Source: Ruegeria arenilitoris (GTDB lineage: Bacteria; Pseudomonadota; Alphaproteobacteria; Rhodobacterales; Rhodobacteraceae). From it: 64,000 nt of DNA. Position numbers and translations under genes: made by a program. Positions 18,535-25,903 of this stretch are shown here, piece by piece (positions within the stretch are counted from its first letter, which is position 1; each line of letters starts with the position of its first letter). The notes beneath the pieces were generated by a model, which was given only the letters and a program-made list of their open reading frames with translations, was not told the origin of the DNA and made no database searches. The stretch spans positions 186,001 through 250,000 of the forward strand of contig NZ_WQCA01000004.1 of assembly GCF_013032445.1 (NCBI RefSeq), given 5' to 3'.

Positions 18535-19479
18535 ATGTTAACACGTCGTTTCATTCTAGGGGCGCTGAGTGCCGCCACCCTTGCAGCACCGGCCTCGATG
18601 GCTGCGGCCGAGGATATCTACATCCCGCTGGTGTCCAAAGGCTTCCAGCACCAGTTCTGGCAGGCGGTGAAATCCGGAGCCGAGCAGGCAGCGGATGAGT
18701 ATGGCGTGACCATCACATTTGAAGGCCCCGACAACGAGACCATGGTTGACCGCCAGATCGACATGCTGGCCGCGGCACTGGCCAACAACCCCAAGGCCAT
18801 CGGCTTTGCCGCGTTGGACAGCCAGGCCGCCATCCCGCTGCTGAAGCAAGCTGATGAAAAAGGCATTCCAATTATTGCCTTCGACAGCGGCGTCGACAGC
18901 GATATCCCCGTTTCCACGGCAACCACTGACAACTTGGCGGCTGCAGGTCTGGCTGCAGACAAGATGGCCGAAATGTTGGGCGGAAAAGGCAAGGTCGCCG
19001 TGGTCGCGCATGACCAGACCAGCCGTACTGGCATCGACCGCCGTGATGGGTTCGTGAACCGCATCGCCGAGAAATACCCGGATATCGAGGTTGTGACCGT
19101 TCAATACGGGCAGGGCGACCACCTGAAATCGACTGAAGTCACCAAGGCCATCCTGACCGCAAATCCGGATCTGAACGGCATCTTCGGCACCAACGAAGGC
19201 TCGGCTATTGGCGTTGTAAACGGTGTGCAGGAACTGGGCACCGAAGGGCTGGTCATCATTGGTTATGACAGCGGCAAAGCTCAGAAAGATGCGATCAAGA
19301 GCGGGCTGATGGCTGGTGCTATTACCCAAAATCCGGTTGGTATCGGCTATGAAACCGTCAAAGCGGCTGTATCTGCTTTGAACGGCGAAGAGGTTCCAGC
19401 CCTGATCGACACGGGCTTCTACTACTACGATGCTTCGAACATGGACGATCCGAAAATTTCGGCCGTTCTTTACGATTAA
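18535..19479 (+). CDS. Periplasmic sugar-binding protein (RbsB-type)
   Basis: A 314-residue secreted binding protein with a strong ribosome-binding site (AAGGAGGAG) before its ATG. Residues 1-25 form a Sec signal peptide (RRFILGALSAATLAAPASMAAA/EDI). The mature part is a two-lobed periplasmic binding protein type 1 fold: YIPLVSKGFQHQFWQAVKSG, NNPKAIGFAALDSQAA, IIAFDSGVDS, GTNEGSAIGV and IGYDSG. It delivers the sugar to the CUT2 permease. A terminator follows within about 25 bases, ending the rightward sugar operon. Confidence 0.93.
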   Translation: MLTRRFILGALSAATLAAPASMAAAEDIYIPLVSKGFQHQFWQAVKSGAEQAADEYGVTITFEGPDNETMVDRQIDMLAAALANNPKAIGFAALDSQAAIPLLKQADEKGIPIIAFDSGVDSDIPVSTATTDNLAAAGLAADKMAEMLGGKGKVAVVAHDQTSRTGIDRRDGFVNRIAEKYPDIEVVTVQYGQGDHLKSTEVTKAILTANPDLNGIFGTNEGSAIGVVNGVQELGTEGLVIIGYDSGKAQKDAIKSGLMAGAITQNPVGIGYETVKAAVSALNGEEVPALIDTGFYYYDASNMDDPKISAVLYD

Positions 19480-19499
19480 CTACCACGCCACTCGCAAAG

Positions 19500-19538
19500 A
19501 ACCGGTCTGCTTGTTTCAAGCGGGCCGGTTTTTCTTTT
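19500..19538 (+). terminator. Rho-independent terminator after the sugar importer
   Basis: AACCGGTCTGCTT and AAGCGGGCCGGTT pair around GTTTC to form an imperfect stem of about 13 bp, followed by TTTTCTTTT. It lies about 20 bases after the binding-protein stop. Confidence 0.8.
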
Positions 19539-19672
19539 GTTTCGGCCAGTCACGCGAACTGTGACGGAACAAATTTGCCGGGCCGGATGTTTTCTCAATT
19601 CGTATTTGCTGAACAAGTGTGTTAGGGTCCGGGAAGTGTTTTTTCTGATTTCAATTAAAGGTAGTTGATTCA

Positions 19673-20317
19673 TTGCCAGACAAATCCAACAGCATTTTTA
19701 AGCTGCGTCCTCTGGAAAAGGCGGATCTGGAAGTCATCAGCCCCTGGTTTCAGGATATTGAAGACCTCGCACGATTTGACCGTAAGCTACGCATTCCGTT
19801 TAACATGACGCAAACCGAAGAAGCTTGGAGCGATGTTTTCTGCGTATCTGGCAGCGACCACAAGTGTTGGTTTGTTGTTGAATCAGACAGCGGGCAACTT
19901 CTGGGCCTCGCTGGCCTTGAGGGTATATCGTCAGTCAATCGGGACGCCGTTGTCGCAATGTTTGTTGAAAAATCTGCACGAAGACTGGGTCTCGCTGTCA
20001 GGGCGACAGCCCTGCTGGCAGATTTCGCGTTTCGGCAGCTTGGCTTGAACCGACTTACCTCGTATTATCGCGACGATAATCACATAAGCCGCGATCTTGT
20101 GGAAAGACTGGGTTGTCAGGTCGAGGGGACAATGAGGCAGGCCTGGTACGCGGATGGAGAATTCCACGACATGATCGTCGTTGGTGTTCTTAAGCAGGAT
20201 TGGTTGGTTCGACGCCCAATACTTGCAAAAGAGCTTGACCCGAGCACACTCGTTACTTTCGGGTCGGGTGGCGTCTCAGATTGGTCCTGGCCACCGCAGG
20301 TCGGAGAGTGTGAGTAA
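19673..20317 (+). CDS. GNAT-family N-acetyltransferase
   Basis: A 214-residue RimJ/RimL-like acetyltransferase. It appears to start at a TTG at 19673 (MPDKSNSIFKLRPLEKADLE), with AAAGG about 12 bases upstream. The acetyl-CoA fold spans about residues 10-175: LRPLEKADLEVISPWF, LLGLAGLEGISSVNRDAVVAMFV, the CoA-loop region EKSARRLGLAVRATALLADFAF, and LGLNRLTSYYRDDNHIS followed by the typical RLGCQVEGTMRQAWYADGEFHD. The last 40 residues are unlike the family. It stands alone between two terminator-bounded units. The substrate is unknown; a protein N-terminus or a small amine are options. Confidence 0.85.
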   Translation: MPDKSNSIFKLRPLEKADLEVISPWFQDIEDLARFDRKLRIPFNMTQTEEAWSDVFCVSGSDHKCWFVVESDSGQLLGLAGLEGISSVNRDAVVAMFVEKSARRLGLAVRATALLADFAFRQLGLNRLTSYYRDDNHISRDLVERLGCQVEGTMRQAWYADGEFHDMIVVGVLKQDWLVRRPILAKELDPSTLVTFGSGGVSDWSWPPQVGECE

Positions 20318-20403
20318 CGGGGTGTGAATTTGCTTTCAGAACGCAAATGCACTTCTTGCTATAAAAGAACGACAGGGTTCAAACGCAGCCCCCGAGACGA
20401 GTA

Positions 20404-22179
20404 TTGAATGTGAACACTACAAGTCCAAATCCATCCATAACGCAAAAGCTGGGCGCAGTCTTGTTTGCCGATGTCGTTGGCTATTCACGCTTAATGAGCG
20501 AGAATGAACTGGATACATACAACGCACTGAAATCGTTGATTACTCAGCTTGAAGAGACGTGCGCTGCGTTTCACGGTCGGGTGGTTGAGGTGCGAGGCGA
20601 CGGTATTCTGGCCCTTTTTGACACAGCGACCAGCGCGGTGGAGTTTGGTGTGGAGCTGCATCGAATCGCCAGCCAGCACAATCAAAAGCGCACCGATAAT
20701 CAGCGAATCAAGTTTCGTGCTGGGGTCCACCTGGGCGAAATTCTGATCGACGATCGCGGCATACACGGCGACAACGTGAATATCGCAGCCCGACTTCAGG
20801 AAATTGCAGAGCCTGAAAGAGTTTATGTCAGCTCTGCCGTGTACGATCAGGTCTGCAACCGTCTGCGCTATGGGTATGAGTTTCTCGGGCCCAAACAGCT
20901 CAAGAACATTCTGTCCCCTGTCTCGACCTATTGCGTCCGCAGTGAAGTCGCAGGCGCCACGATGGCGGGAACAATGCGCCCTGACCTTCCCGGAGACATT
21001 CTGGAACGTCCAGACACGCCCTCGGTGGCAATTTTACCTTTCAGCAGTCAGGGTGGCGACGAGTCAGACAGTTGGATCGCCGAAGGGCTGACCGACGACA
21101 TCATCATGAACCTGTCCAAATTCCGGAATCTGTTCGTGATCGCAAGGAATTCGTCGTTTTTCTTTAAAACGCAAGGGATGCCGCCGAAAGAGGCCGCGCA
21201 AAAGCTGAATGTACGCTATATTGCGCGCGGCAGCGTGCGGCGTTCTGCCAGCCGTATCCGGATTACTGCTGAACTGATCGATGCCACGACTGAACGCACC
21301 ATCTGGGGCGAGCGGTTTGATCGCAAGATAGACGATATATTTGATATTCTCGACGAAGTAACTGAATGCATCGTGGCCGCAACAGCGGTGATGATTGAAT
21401 CGCACGAAAAACAACGCATGATTCAGGCGATCCCGGCTGACCTTGAAGCCTATGGGTCTGTGTTGCAGGGCCAATATCACATTTTCAAATACACGCGGAA
21501 CGACAACCGTAAGGCGCAGAACTTCTACGAGTCAGCGCTGGAACGGGACGAAGGCTATGCACGCGCAGCGGCGGCCTTGTCTCGCACACTGAACATCGAC
21601 TGGCGTTATTCCTGGAGCGAAGACCCCTCGACTGCGTTGGATCAGGCGCTGATCTTTGCCCAACGAGCCATAGAGCTTGATCCCACAGATGCCCGTGGAT
21701 TTGGGGAGTTGGGGTATGTCCATTTGTACCGAAAGGAACATGATGCGGCGCTGCAATCCTATAAGCGGGCCTTGGCGTTAAACCCCAATGATGCTGACAT
21801 GCATTCGGATTTCGCCGATGCATTAGCTCATTGTGGTGAGAACGAAGCGGCAATCACGCATATCCAACAGGCAATGCGGTTGAACCCATATTTCCCGGAC
21901 CAATACCTTTGGCATCTGGGTGGGGCGTATTTCAATCTCAGACGCTACGAGGACGCCATTGACACCGTCAATAAGATGAACAACCCCACCGAAGGACAAC
22001 GTTTGCTGGCCGCAAGCTATGCTCAGCTTGGCCACATAGACCTTGCCCGTCAGATCGCCGACAAGCATCGGGCCGCGCACCCGAATTTTTCAATGGCCCG
22101 TTGGGGAACTGTCCAGCCGGACAAGATAGAAGAAGACACTCAACATTTCCTTGAGGGTCTGAAAAAGGCTGGGTTCTGA
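20404..22179 (+). CDS. Class III adenylate/guanylate cyclase with TolB/FlgO-like and TPR regions
   Basis: A 591-residue cytoplasmic protein. The cyclase domain covers about 12-185: metal Asp in AVLFADVVGYSRLM, second Asp in VEVRGDGILALF, and DNVNIAARLQ with the transition-state Asn and Arg. A middle domain (about 205-335; SVAILPFSS, then WIAEGLTDDIIMNLSKFRNLFVIARNSSFFF) is the common TolB/FlgO-like module of such cyclases. The rest has about four TPR units (IELDPTDARGFGELGYVHL, LALNPNDADMHSDFADAL, MRLNPYFPDQYLWHLGGAYF). It starts at TTG 20404 or GTG 20410. This architecture is common in rhizobia and roseobacters. It is monocistronic, with a hairpin after the stop. Confidence 0.9.
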   Translation: MNVNTTSPNPSITQKLGAVLFADVVGYSRLMSENELDTYNALKSLITQLEETCAAFHGRVVEVRGDGILALFDTATSAVEFGVELHRIASQHNQKRTDNQRIKFRAGVHLGEILIDDRGIHGDNVNIAARLQEIAEPERVYVSSAVYDQVCNRLRYGYEFLGPKQLKNILSPVSTYCVRSEVAGATMAGTMRPDLPGDILERPDTPSVAILPFSSQGGDESDSWIAEGLTDDIIMNLSKFRNLFVIARNSSFFFKTQGMPPKEAAQKLNVRYIARGSVRRSASRIRITAELIDATTERTIWGERFDRKIDDIFDILDEVTECIVAATAVMIESHEKQRMIQAIPADLEAYGSVLQGQYHIFKYTRNDNRKAQNFYESALERDEGYARAAAALSRTLNIDWRYSWSEDPSTALDQALIFAQRAIELDPTDARGFGELGYVHLYRKEHDAALQSYKRALALNPNDADMHSDFADALAHCGENEAAITHIQQAMRLNPYFPDQYLWHLGGAYFNLRRYEDAIDTVNKMNNPTEGQRLLAASYAQLGHIDLARQIADKHRAAHPNFSMARWGTVQPDKIEEDTQHFLEGLKKAGF

Positions 22180-22182
22180 ACC

Positions 22183-22210
22183 AAAAAGGCCCTGCTCATC
22201 CAGGGCCTTT
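22183..22210 (+). terminator. Probable terminator after the cyclase
   Basis: AAAGGCCCTG and CAGGGCCTTT form a perfect 10-bp stem around CTCATC. The trailing T run is short. It separates the cyclase from the convergent repeat-protein gene and could act on both strands. Confidence 0.65.
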
Positions 22211-22253
22211 CGCACAATTGTTCCGATACGAAGCTTTATACGGGTATCGCGCG

Positions 22254-23105
22254 TCAGTCTTCCGATCCCCGCGCACGTGCTCCACTGACTCTGGCTCCAC
22301 TTACGCGTGCTCCACTGACTCTGGCCCCGCTCACTCGAGCACCACTGACTCTGGCCCCACTTACGCGGGCGCCGCTAATCGCTGGGCTGTCATCACCGAA
22401 ATAGAGATCCAGCAGAACCTGTTCGAACATACCTGTCATCACATCCATGCGGATCGAATAATCGGCCTTGTCATAATTCCAGACGCGTATGCCGTCTGAA
22501 ACCTGATAATCCGCCGATGCGACGCCGCTTTTTGAAGGATCCAGTGGCGAACGCGCATCCGCTCCACTTGCTGCAGCCGCAGGCTCTCCGTCCCCATGAA
22601 CTAAAAAGACGGTCGGTTCCGGAAGCTCGTAGTACGTGCCCTCATAGGCAAATCCATAAATCCGTGCGAATTGGGCCGACAAATCCAGTTGAGAATCCAG
22701 CAGATTATTTCGACCTTCACCGCGCAAGTTGGCTTGCTTGAACGATTGTTTGGGAGGCGTCTTTTTCTGGCGCCATATTGAGCTTGCGAATTCAACACCC
22801 TTTTCTACTGCAACAAGACCGTCTTTGGGAATTTCCATTCGGGCCTCCAGCTTTTTCTTGTTTCCACCTGCTGGACTGACCTTATAAACACCATTCTGAC
22901 TGGCTTTGTTTTTTCGTACTAGTATCAAATCATCATCTTGAACGTCTTCTCCGTCGATTTCCTTTTCAATGTCGTTAAAGTCATCGACCTTCTCGGTGGT
23001 GGCTAGTTGCACCGTCGATTCAACTCCTTTTTTAACGATCTGAAGATCGTCTACTGTGCGCCCAAACAACAACACTTCTGAGAAACTGAGCAAGGATTCA
23101 GACAT
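22254..23105 (-). CDS. Protein with seven C-terminal SGAR(V/A) pentapeptides in a YcaO-TfuA cluster; candidate modified substrate
   Basis: The start is the ATG at 23105 (MSESLLSFSEVLLFGRTVDD) because GGGGGAG lies seven bases upstream; a TTG 15 bases earlier is less likely. The product is 283 residues with no signal peptide or membrane segment. The N-terminal part is acidic and has DDLILVRKNKASQNGVYKV, a short motif seen in phage tail-type proteins. The middle has FARIYGFAYEGTYYELPEPT and VWNYDKADYSIRMDVMTGMF. Residues 244-278 are six SGARV units plus SGARA, then RGSED. The adjoining YcaO, TfuA and peptidase genes point to a ribosomally made, modified product with the repeats as core (inference). 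Alternatively ARVSG is a pentapeptide-repeat (A-x-hydrophobic) register and the tail forms a short beta-helix. No known family recognised. Confidence 0.75.
   Translation of the reverse strand: MSESLLSFSEVLLFGRTVDDLQIVKKGVESTVQLATTEKVDDFNDIEKEIDGEDVQDDDLILVRKNKASQNGVYKVSPAGGNKKKLEARMEIPKDGLVAVEKGVEFASSIWRQKKTPPKQSFKQANLRGEGRNNLLDSQLDLSAQFARIYGFAYEGTYYELPEPTVFLVHGDGEPAAAASGADARSPLDPSKSGVASADYQVSDGIRVWNYDKADYSIRMDVMTGMFEQVLLDLYFGDDSPAISGARVSGARVSGARVSGARVSGARVSGARVSGARARGSED
22272..22376 (-). repeat. Seven tandem 15-bp units encoding SGAR(V/A)
   Basis: 105 bases are exactly seven in-frame 15-mers. Successive units differ almost only at third codon positions (AGC/AGT, GGC/GGG/GGT/GGA, CGC/AGA/CGA), while the peptide is unchanged apart from the last residue. 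Several adjacent pairs repeat as 30-mers, so the array grew by duplication but protein identity has been kept. The unit number is likely to vary between strains. Confidence 0.95.
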
Positions 23106-23167
23106 ACTATTCTCCCCCAAAATACGGGATTGACGAAGTCAGAACCCCATCTCCCCCTATAAATGAA

Positions 23168-23186
23168 CTCGAACGTTAAGTTCGAG
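23168..23186. promoter_or_regulatory. Inverted repeat CTCGAAC-N5-GTTCGAG
   Basis: A perfect 7-bp inverted repeat with spacer GTTAA lies in the 151-base gap between the peptidase stop (23257) and the repeat-protein start (23105). No T run follows on the minus strand, so an operator or mRNA hairpin for the repeat-protein gene is more likely than a terminator. A separate promoter here would allow the substrate to be made in excess over its enzymes. Confidence 0.5.
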
Positions 23187-23256
23187 CAAATTGGTTTCAA
23201 CAATCATCCTACGACTGCATGCCACAAAACCATTCAAAAATAAAGGATTTTGGGCG

Positions 23257-24618
23257 CTAGCCCGGTACCCGTGTGCGGACCGAATTTGAATGGCTGTCTT
23301 CGTTGGGATCAGGCAGGCGTGGCCCCGCAGTGGTCAACCCGATATCCCGCATCCGAAAGTTGCCCTCAATGATGTTTCGAAAGGCGCCGCCGGTGATCTC
23401 TTGATCTACGGCCAGCAAGGCCTTTTCCACTCCGAAATAGCTGAGCATATCGGCATCCAGCATCTCCCACGCGTCCGCCAGATAGGTGCCCAGAAAATCG
23501 CGCGCCTCAAGCAGGGCGATGCGGAATCCTTCGGGGTTCTCGGCGTATCGCTTGTTGAAAATACCCTGCATCACGCGGCTGTAGTCGGGAGAGCCTTCCA
23601 ACTGATCTGACAGGTTCTCCTCTTCTGCCGAGATCAGGTGATGCACCAGCAAACGCTCGTGATAGATATCGACAAAAACGTCGAACATCGCTCCGGTCAG
23701 CGGTTCGGACAGCGCATGTTCGCTGGACCAGCCACCAGCGAATTCCGACAAGGACCGGCTATTGGTGGCAAGCCTGATCTGCGCATTCTCCGACAGTTCG
23801 GCAAATCGGCTAAGGCGATTGAAGGTATAGAGGTTCCCCCGCGTGTTATCCAGCAAATCATCGACTACCGAACCGAAGTGCAGCGACGCCAGCAATGCAA
23901 CCAGATCAGCCGCGGACTCGTGAAATCCGTAATACTCGCCCGAGGCATCTCCGTCGGACGGCATCCCGATTACGCTGTAAATGATGGCGTGGCCAATCTC
24001 ATGAGCGACCACATCGAAATTCAGGCTGTAGGGGCGGTATTCGTTGCCATGCTCATGGGTGCCGCCGGTTTCTAAAAACCCCCAACCGATATGTGCATTG
24101 TCCAGACTGGGCAGCAGCGACAATTCCAGCCGGTCGAAATCGCGGGCGAAATGCCACGGGATCGGGCGGTCGAAATAGCCCTGCCAGACATCCATAGTGA
24201 AATGGGCCGAACCAAACAGATGCGCGGCCTCAAACGCGGGATCGGTGGGGTCGATATGGATGAAGTTGCCAAATTCATCCGGCATGGCGGGCGGCTGGAC
24301 ATAACCGTCCCAAGGCGGCAGGTACATGCCCGGCCCGTTCGGACCCGGAACAATCGCGCCATACGGCGTGGTTTTTCCCACCGGGTTAACCGTATACATG
24401 CGTGGCCCGGACGGTCCGGGCCCGAGGCTGCCTTGTGGCGCGGAAACCTCAACCAGTTCCAGTTGGGCATTGGGTTCCAGAAATGGAGACTGCGGGTACA
24501 ACAGAAACCGAGTCCCGGGTTCTTCTTCGATCTGTTCGGGTAAGTTCACTAAACGCCCTCCCGTGTGGTACCCCGTTAAATCCGGCAGCTCTTTATTCGG
24601 CGGCTCCGGTGTCGGCAC
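23257..24618 (-). CDS. Zinc metallopeptidase (HExxH, gluzincin-like) in the YcaO-TfuA cluster
   Basis: A 453-residue protein with a GTG start inside the end of the TfuA gene (26-base overlap). The active site is HEIGH at 206-210, with the likely third zinc ligand Glu234 in HESAAD 24 residues later, the thermolysin (M4/M36) spacing. No signal peptide or propeptide is evident, so it probably acts in the cytoplasm. The N-terminal 110 residues are proline/glycine-rich with two copies of a PGPxGPxMY-like motif (about 67-75 and 91-99). In this cluster it could cut leader or inter-repeat sites in the SGARV protein (inference). It may also recognise a modified product or act as an unrelated neutral peptidase. 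Confidence 0.85.
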   Translation of the reverse strand: MPTPEPPNKELPDLTGYHTGGRLVNLPEQIEEEPGTRFLLYPQSPFLEPNAQLELVEVSAPQGSLGPGPSGPRMYTVNPVGKTTPYGAIVPGPNGPGMYLPPWDGYVQPPAMPDEFGNFIHIDPTDPAFEAAHLFGSAHFTMDVWQGYFDRPIPWHFARDFDRLELSLLPSLDNAHIGWGFLETGGTHEHGNEYRPYSLNFDVVAHEIGHAIIYSVIGMPSDGDASGEYYGFHESAADLVALLASLHFGSVVDDLLDNTRGNLYTFNRLSRFAELSENAQIRLATNSRSLSEFAGGWSSEHALSEPLTGAMFDVFVDIYHERLLVHHLISAEEENLSDQLEGSPDYSRVMQGIFNKRYAENPEGFRIALLEARDFLGTYLADAWEMLDADMLSYFGVEKALLAVDQEITGGAFRNIIEGNFRMRDIGLTTAGPRLPDPNEDSHSNSVRTRVPG

Positions 24619-25903
24619 CCCTGTGGCAATACAAAAATTCGGCTTCTATCAGGTCGTAAAACATATCGCGCCCGGCCAAACCCAGCGCCACTGCATAAGA
24701 GTCAAGATCATCGGGCACTGTCTGGTCAAGACGAGATTCAAAATACCACATCAGGACCCGCAACCGATCCACGCCGGATGTGCCCGTCGGATTGGCCTGT
24801 TCCGCCTTGTTGGCGGCTCGATCCCGCAGCCCGGTGTATTGATCCGAGCGACGCAATTCCGACAGAATCTGCCTGTCCAGCCGGTCCGCCCGCGACGTCG
24901 TGGCGGCTTCGATCCGGGCGGCATCTGCCAGCATCGTCTCATAGCCCTCGGGGTTAAGATCATTCGCTTCAATCCACGCCATCAGATCGGCGCGCCGCGA
25001 CAGGTCAGCATTGGCCCGGTGATCCTCCATCTGCCGGACCAGTTCCGCTCGTTCGGGGTGGCGATCCTGTCTCGAGGCCTCCTCGCGCGACAGCAGGGCC
25101 AGAACCGCACGGTCCCTCAATGTTGCGTAAAGTTCAGGCTGTAGCCGCAATTCGTCGATCACGCTGCGATCGGCGGTAGGGTTCCCAGCATCGACCCGTG
25201 CGCGCAACGCTTTCCACATCAGGGTGGGCTCGGTTCGCGCAACGTCTGAAGGGGGCAGGGGGGTTCCGGCTATATATTCCGACATTCGCTCCAGCATCGC
25301 GACGGCATCCCGAGCCTTGGCGTCGATGCGACCCGTCGGCAACCAATCCGCGAATTCGACGATACCCGGCAGGTCTTGCAGTGCCCCAAAGATATCAGCC
25401 CAGATGCGATGACGGTAGTTCATTGACTTGGCGCAGCGTAGCACTTCGGCCGCTGTATCCGACGGCAGAATCCCGGCGGTTTGGGCCTGTGCCACGGATG
25501 CGCGGATTGATACCATCGGCTCACTCAGCGTTTGGAAGCCCAATTCCTCCGGGCTGTGCAGCACCGCGACTTCGTCGTCGTCTTGCAGGACACCGTTGCG
25601 ATAGTCCTCGAAGATGCCCCCAACGCCGATCATTCCGAAATCGGCCAGTTCTGCCGCACGCAGAGCGCCCATGCTGGCGCTGCCGAAGACCGGAATGCCC
25701 TGTTCGATCGCCCACAGAATTTCCTTGTGCCAGACCGAGGGCACACCTTCGAAAAATCCGTCGATGATGCCGATGGCGGTCGGATTGTCGCGTACGACGC
25801 GATACACGTCACCCTGCCGGACGGGGGGAAGGATCGTGGTGTCCAGATGATCCGAGATCGCCTCTGGCGCCAGAGTTGGACCCACGAAAACCACCACCGT
25901 CAT
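24593..25903 (-). CDS. TfuA-domain protein (YcaO partner)
   Basis: A 436-residue protein whose first about 210 residues are a TfuA domain: FVGPTL (6-11), PPVRQGD (26-32), IGIIDGFFEGVPSVWHKEIL (44-63) and SASMGALRAAELADFGMIG (75-93). TfuA-like proteins accompany a subset of YcaO enzymes and are required for backbone thioamidation in characterised cases, probably by delivering or presenting sulfur. The C-terminal 220 residues are helical, charged and not a domain I can name. The start overlaps the YcaO stop by four bases and the stop lies within the peptidase gene, so all three are translationally coupled. Confidence 0.92.
   Translation of the reverse strand: MTVVVFVGPTLAPEAISDHLDTTILPPVRQGDVYRVVRDNPTAIGIIDGFFEGVPSVWHKEILWAIEQGIPVFGSASMGALRAAELADFGMIGVGGIFEDYRNGVLQDDDEVAVLHSPEELGFQTLSEPMVSIRASVAQAQTAGILPSDTAAEVLRCAKSMNYRHRIWADIFGALQDLPGIVEFADWLPTGRIDAKARDAVAMLERMSEYIAGTPLPPSDVARTEPTLMWKALRARVDAGNPTADRSVIDELRLQPELYATLRDRAVLALLSREEASRQDRHPERAELVRQMEDHRANADLSRRADLMAWIEANDLNPEGYETMLADAARIEAATTSRADRLDRQILSELRRSDQYTGLRDRAANKAEQANPTGTSGVDRLRVLMWYFESRLDQTVPDDLDSYAVALGLAGRDMFYDLIEAEFLYCHRGADTGAAE

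Noticed and set aside
22272-22376. Short regular repeats as a CRISPR array
   Set aside because: The 15-base units are directly adjacent with no spacers, stay in one reading frame and encode a constant pentapeptide; no cas genes nearby.
24326-25144. 272-codon plus-strand frame across the TfuA and peptidase genes
   Set aside because: It overlaps two supported genes in antisense and shows no domain or ribosome-binding site.
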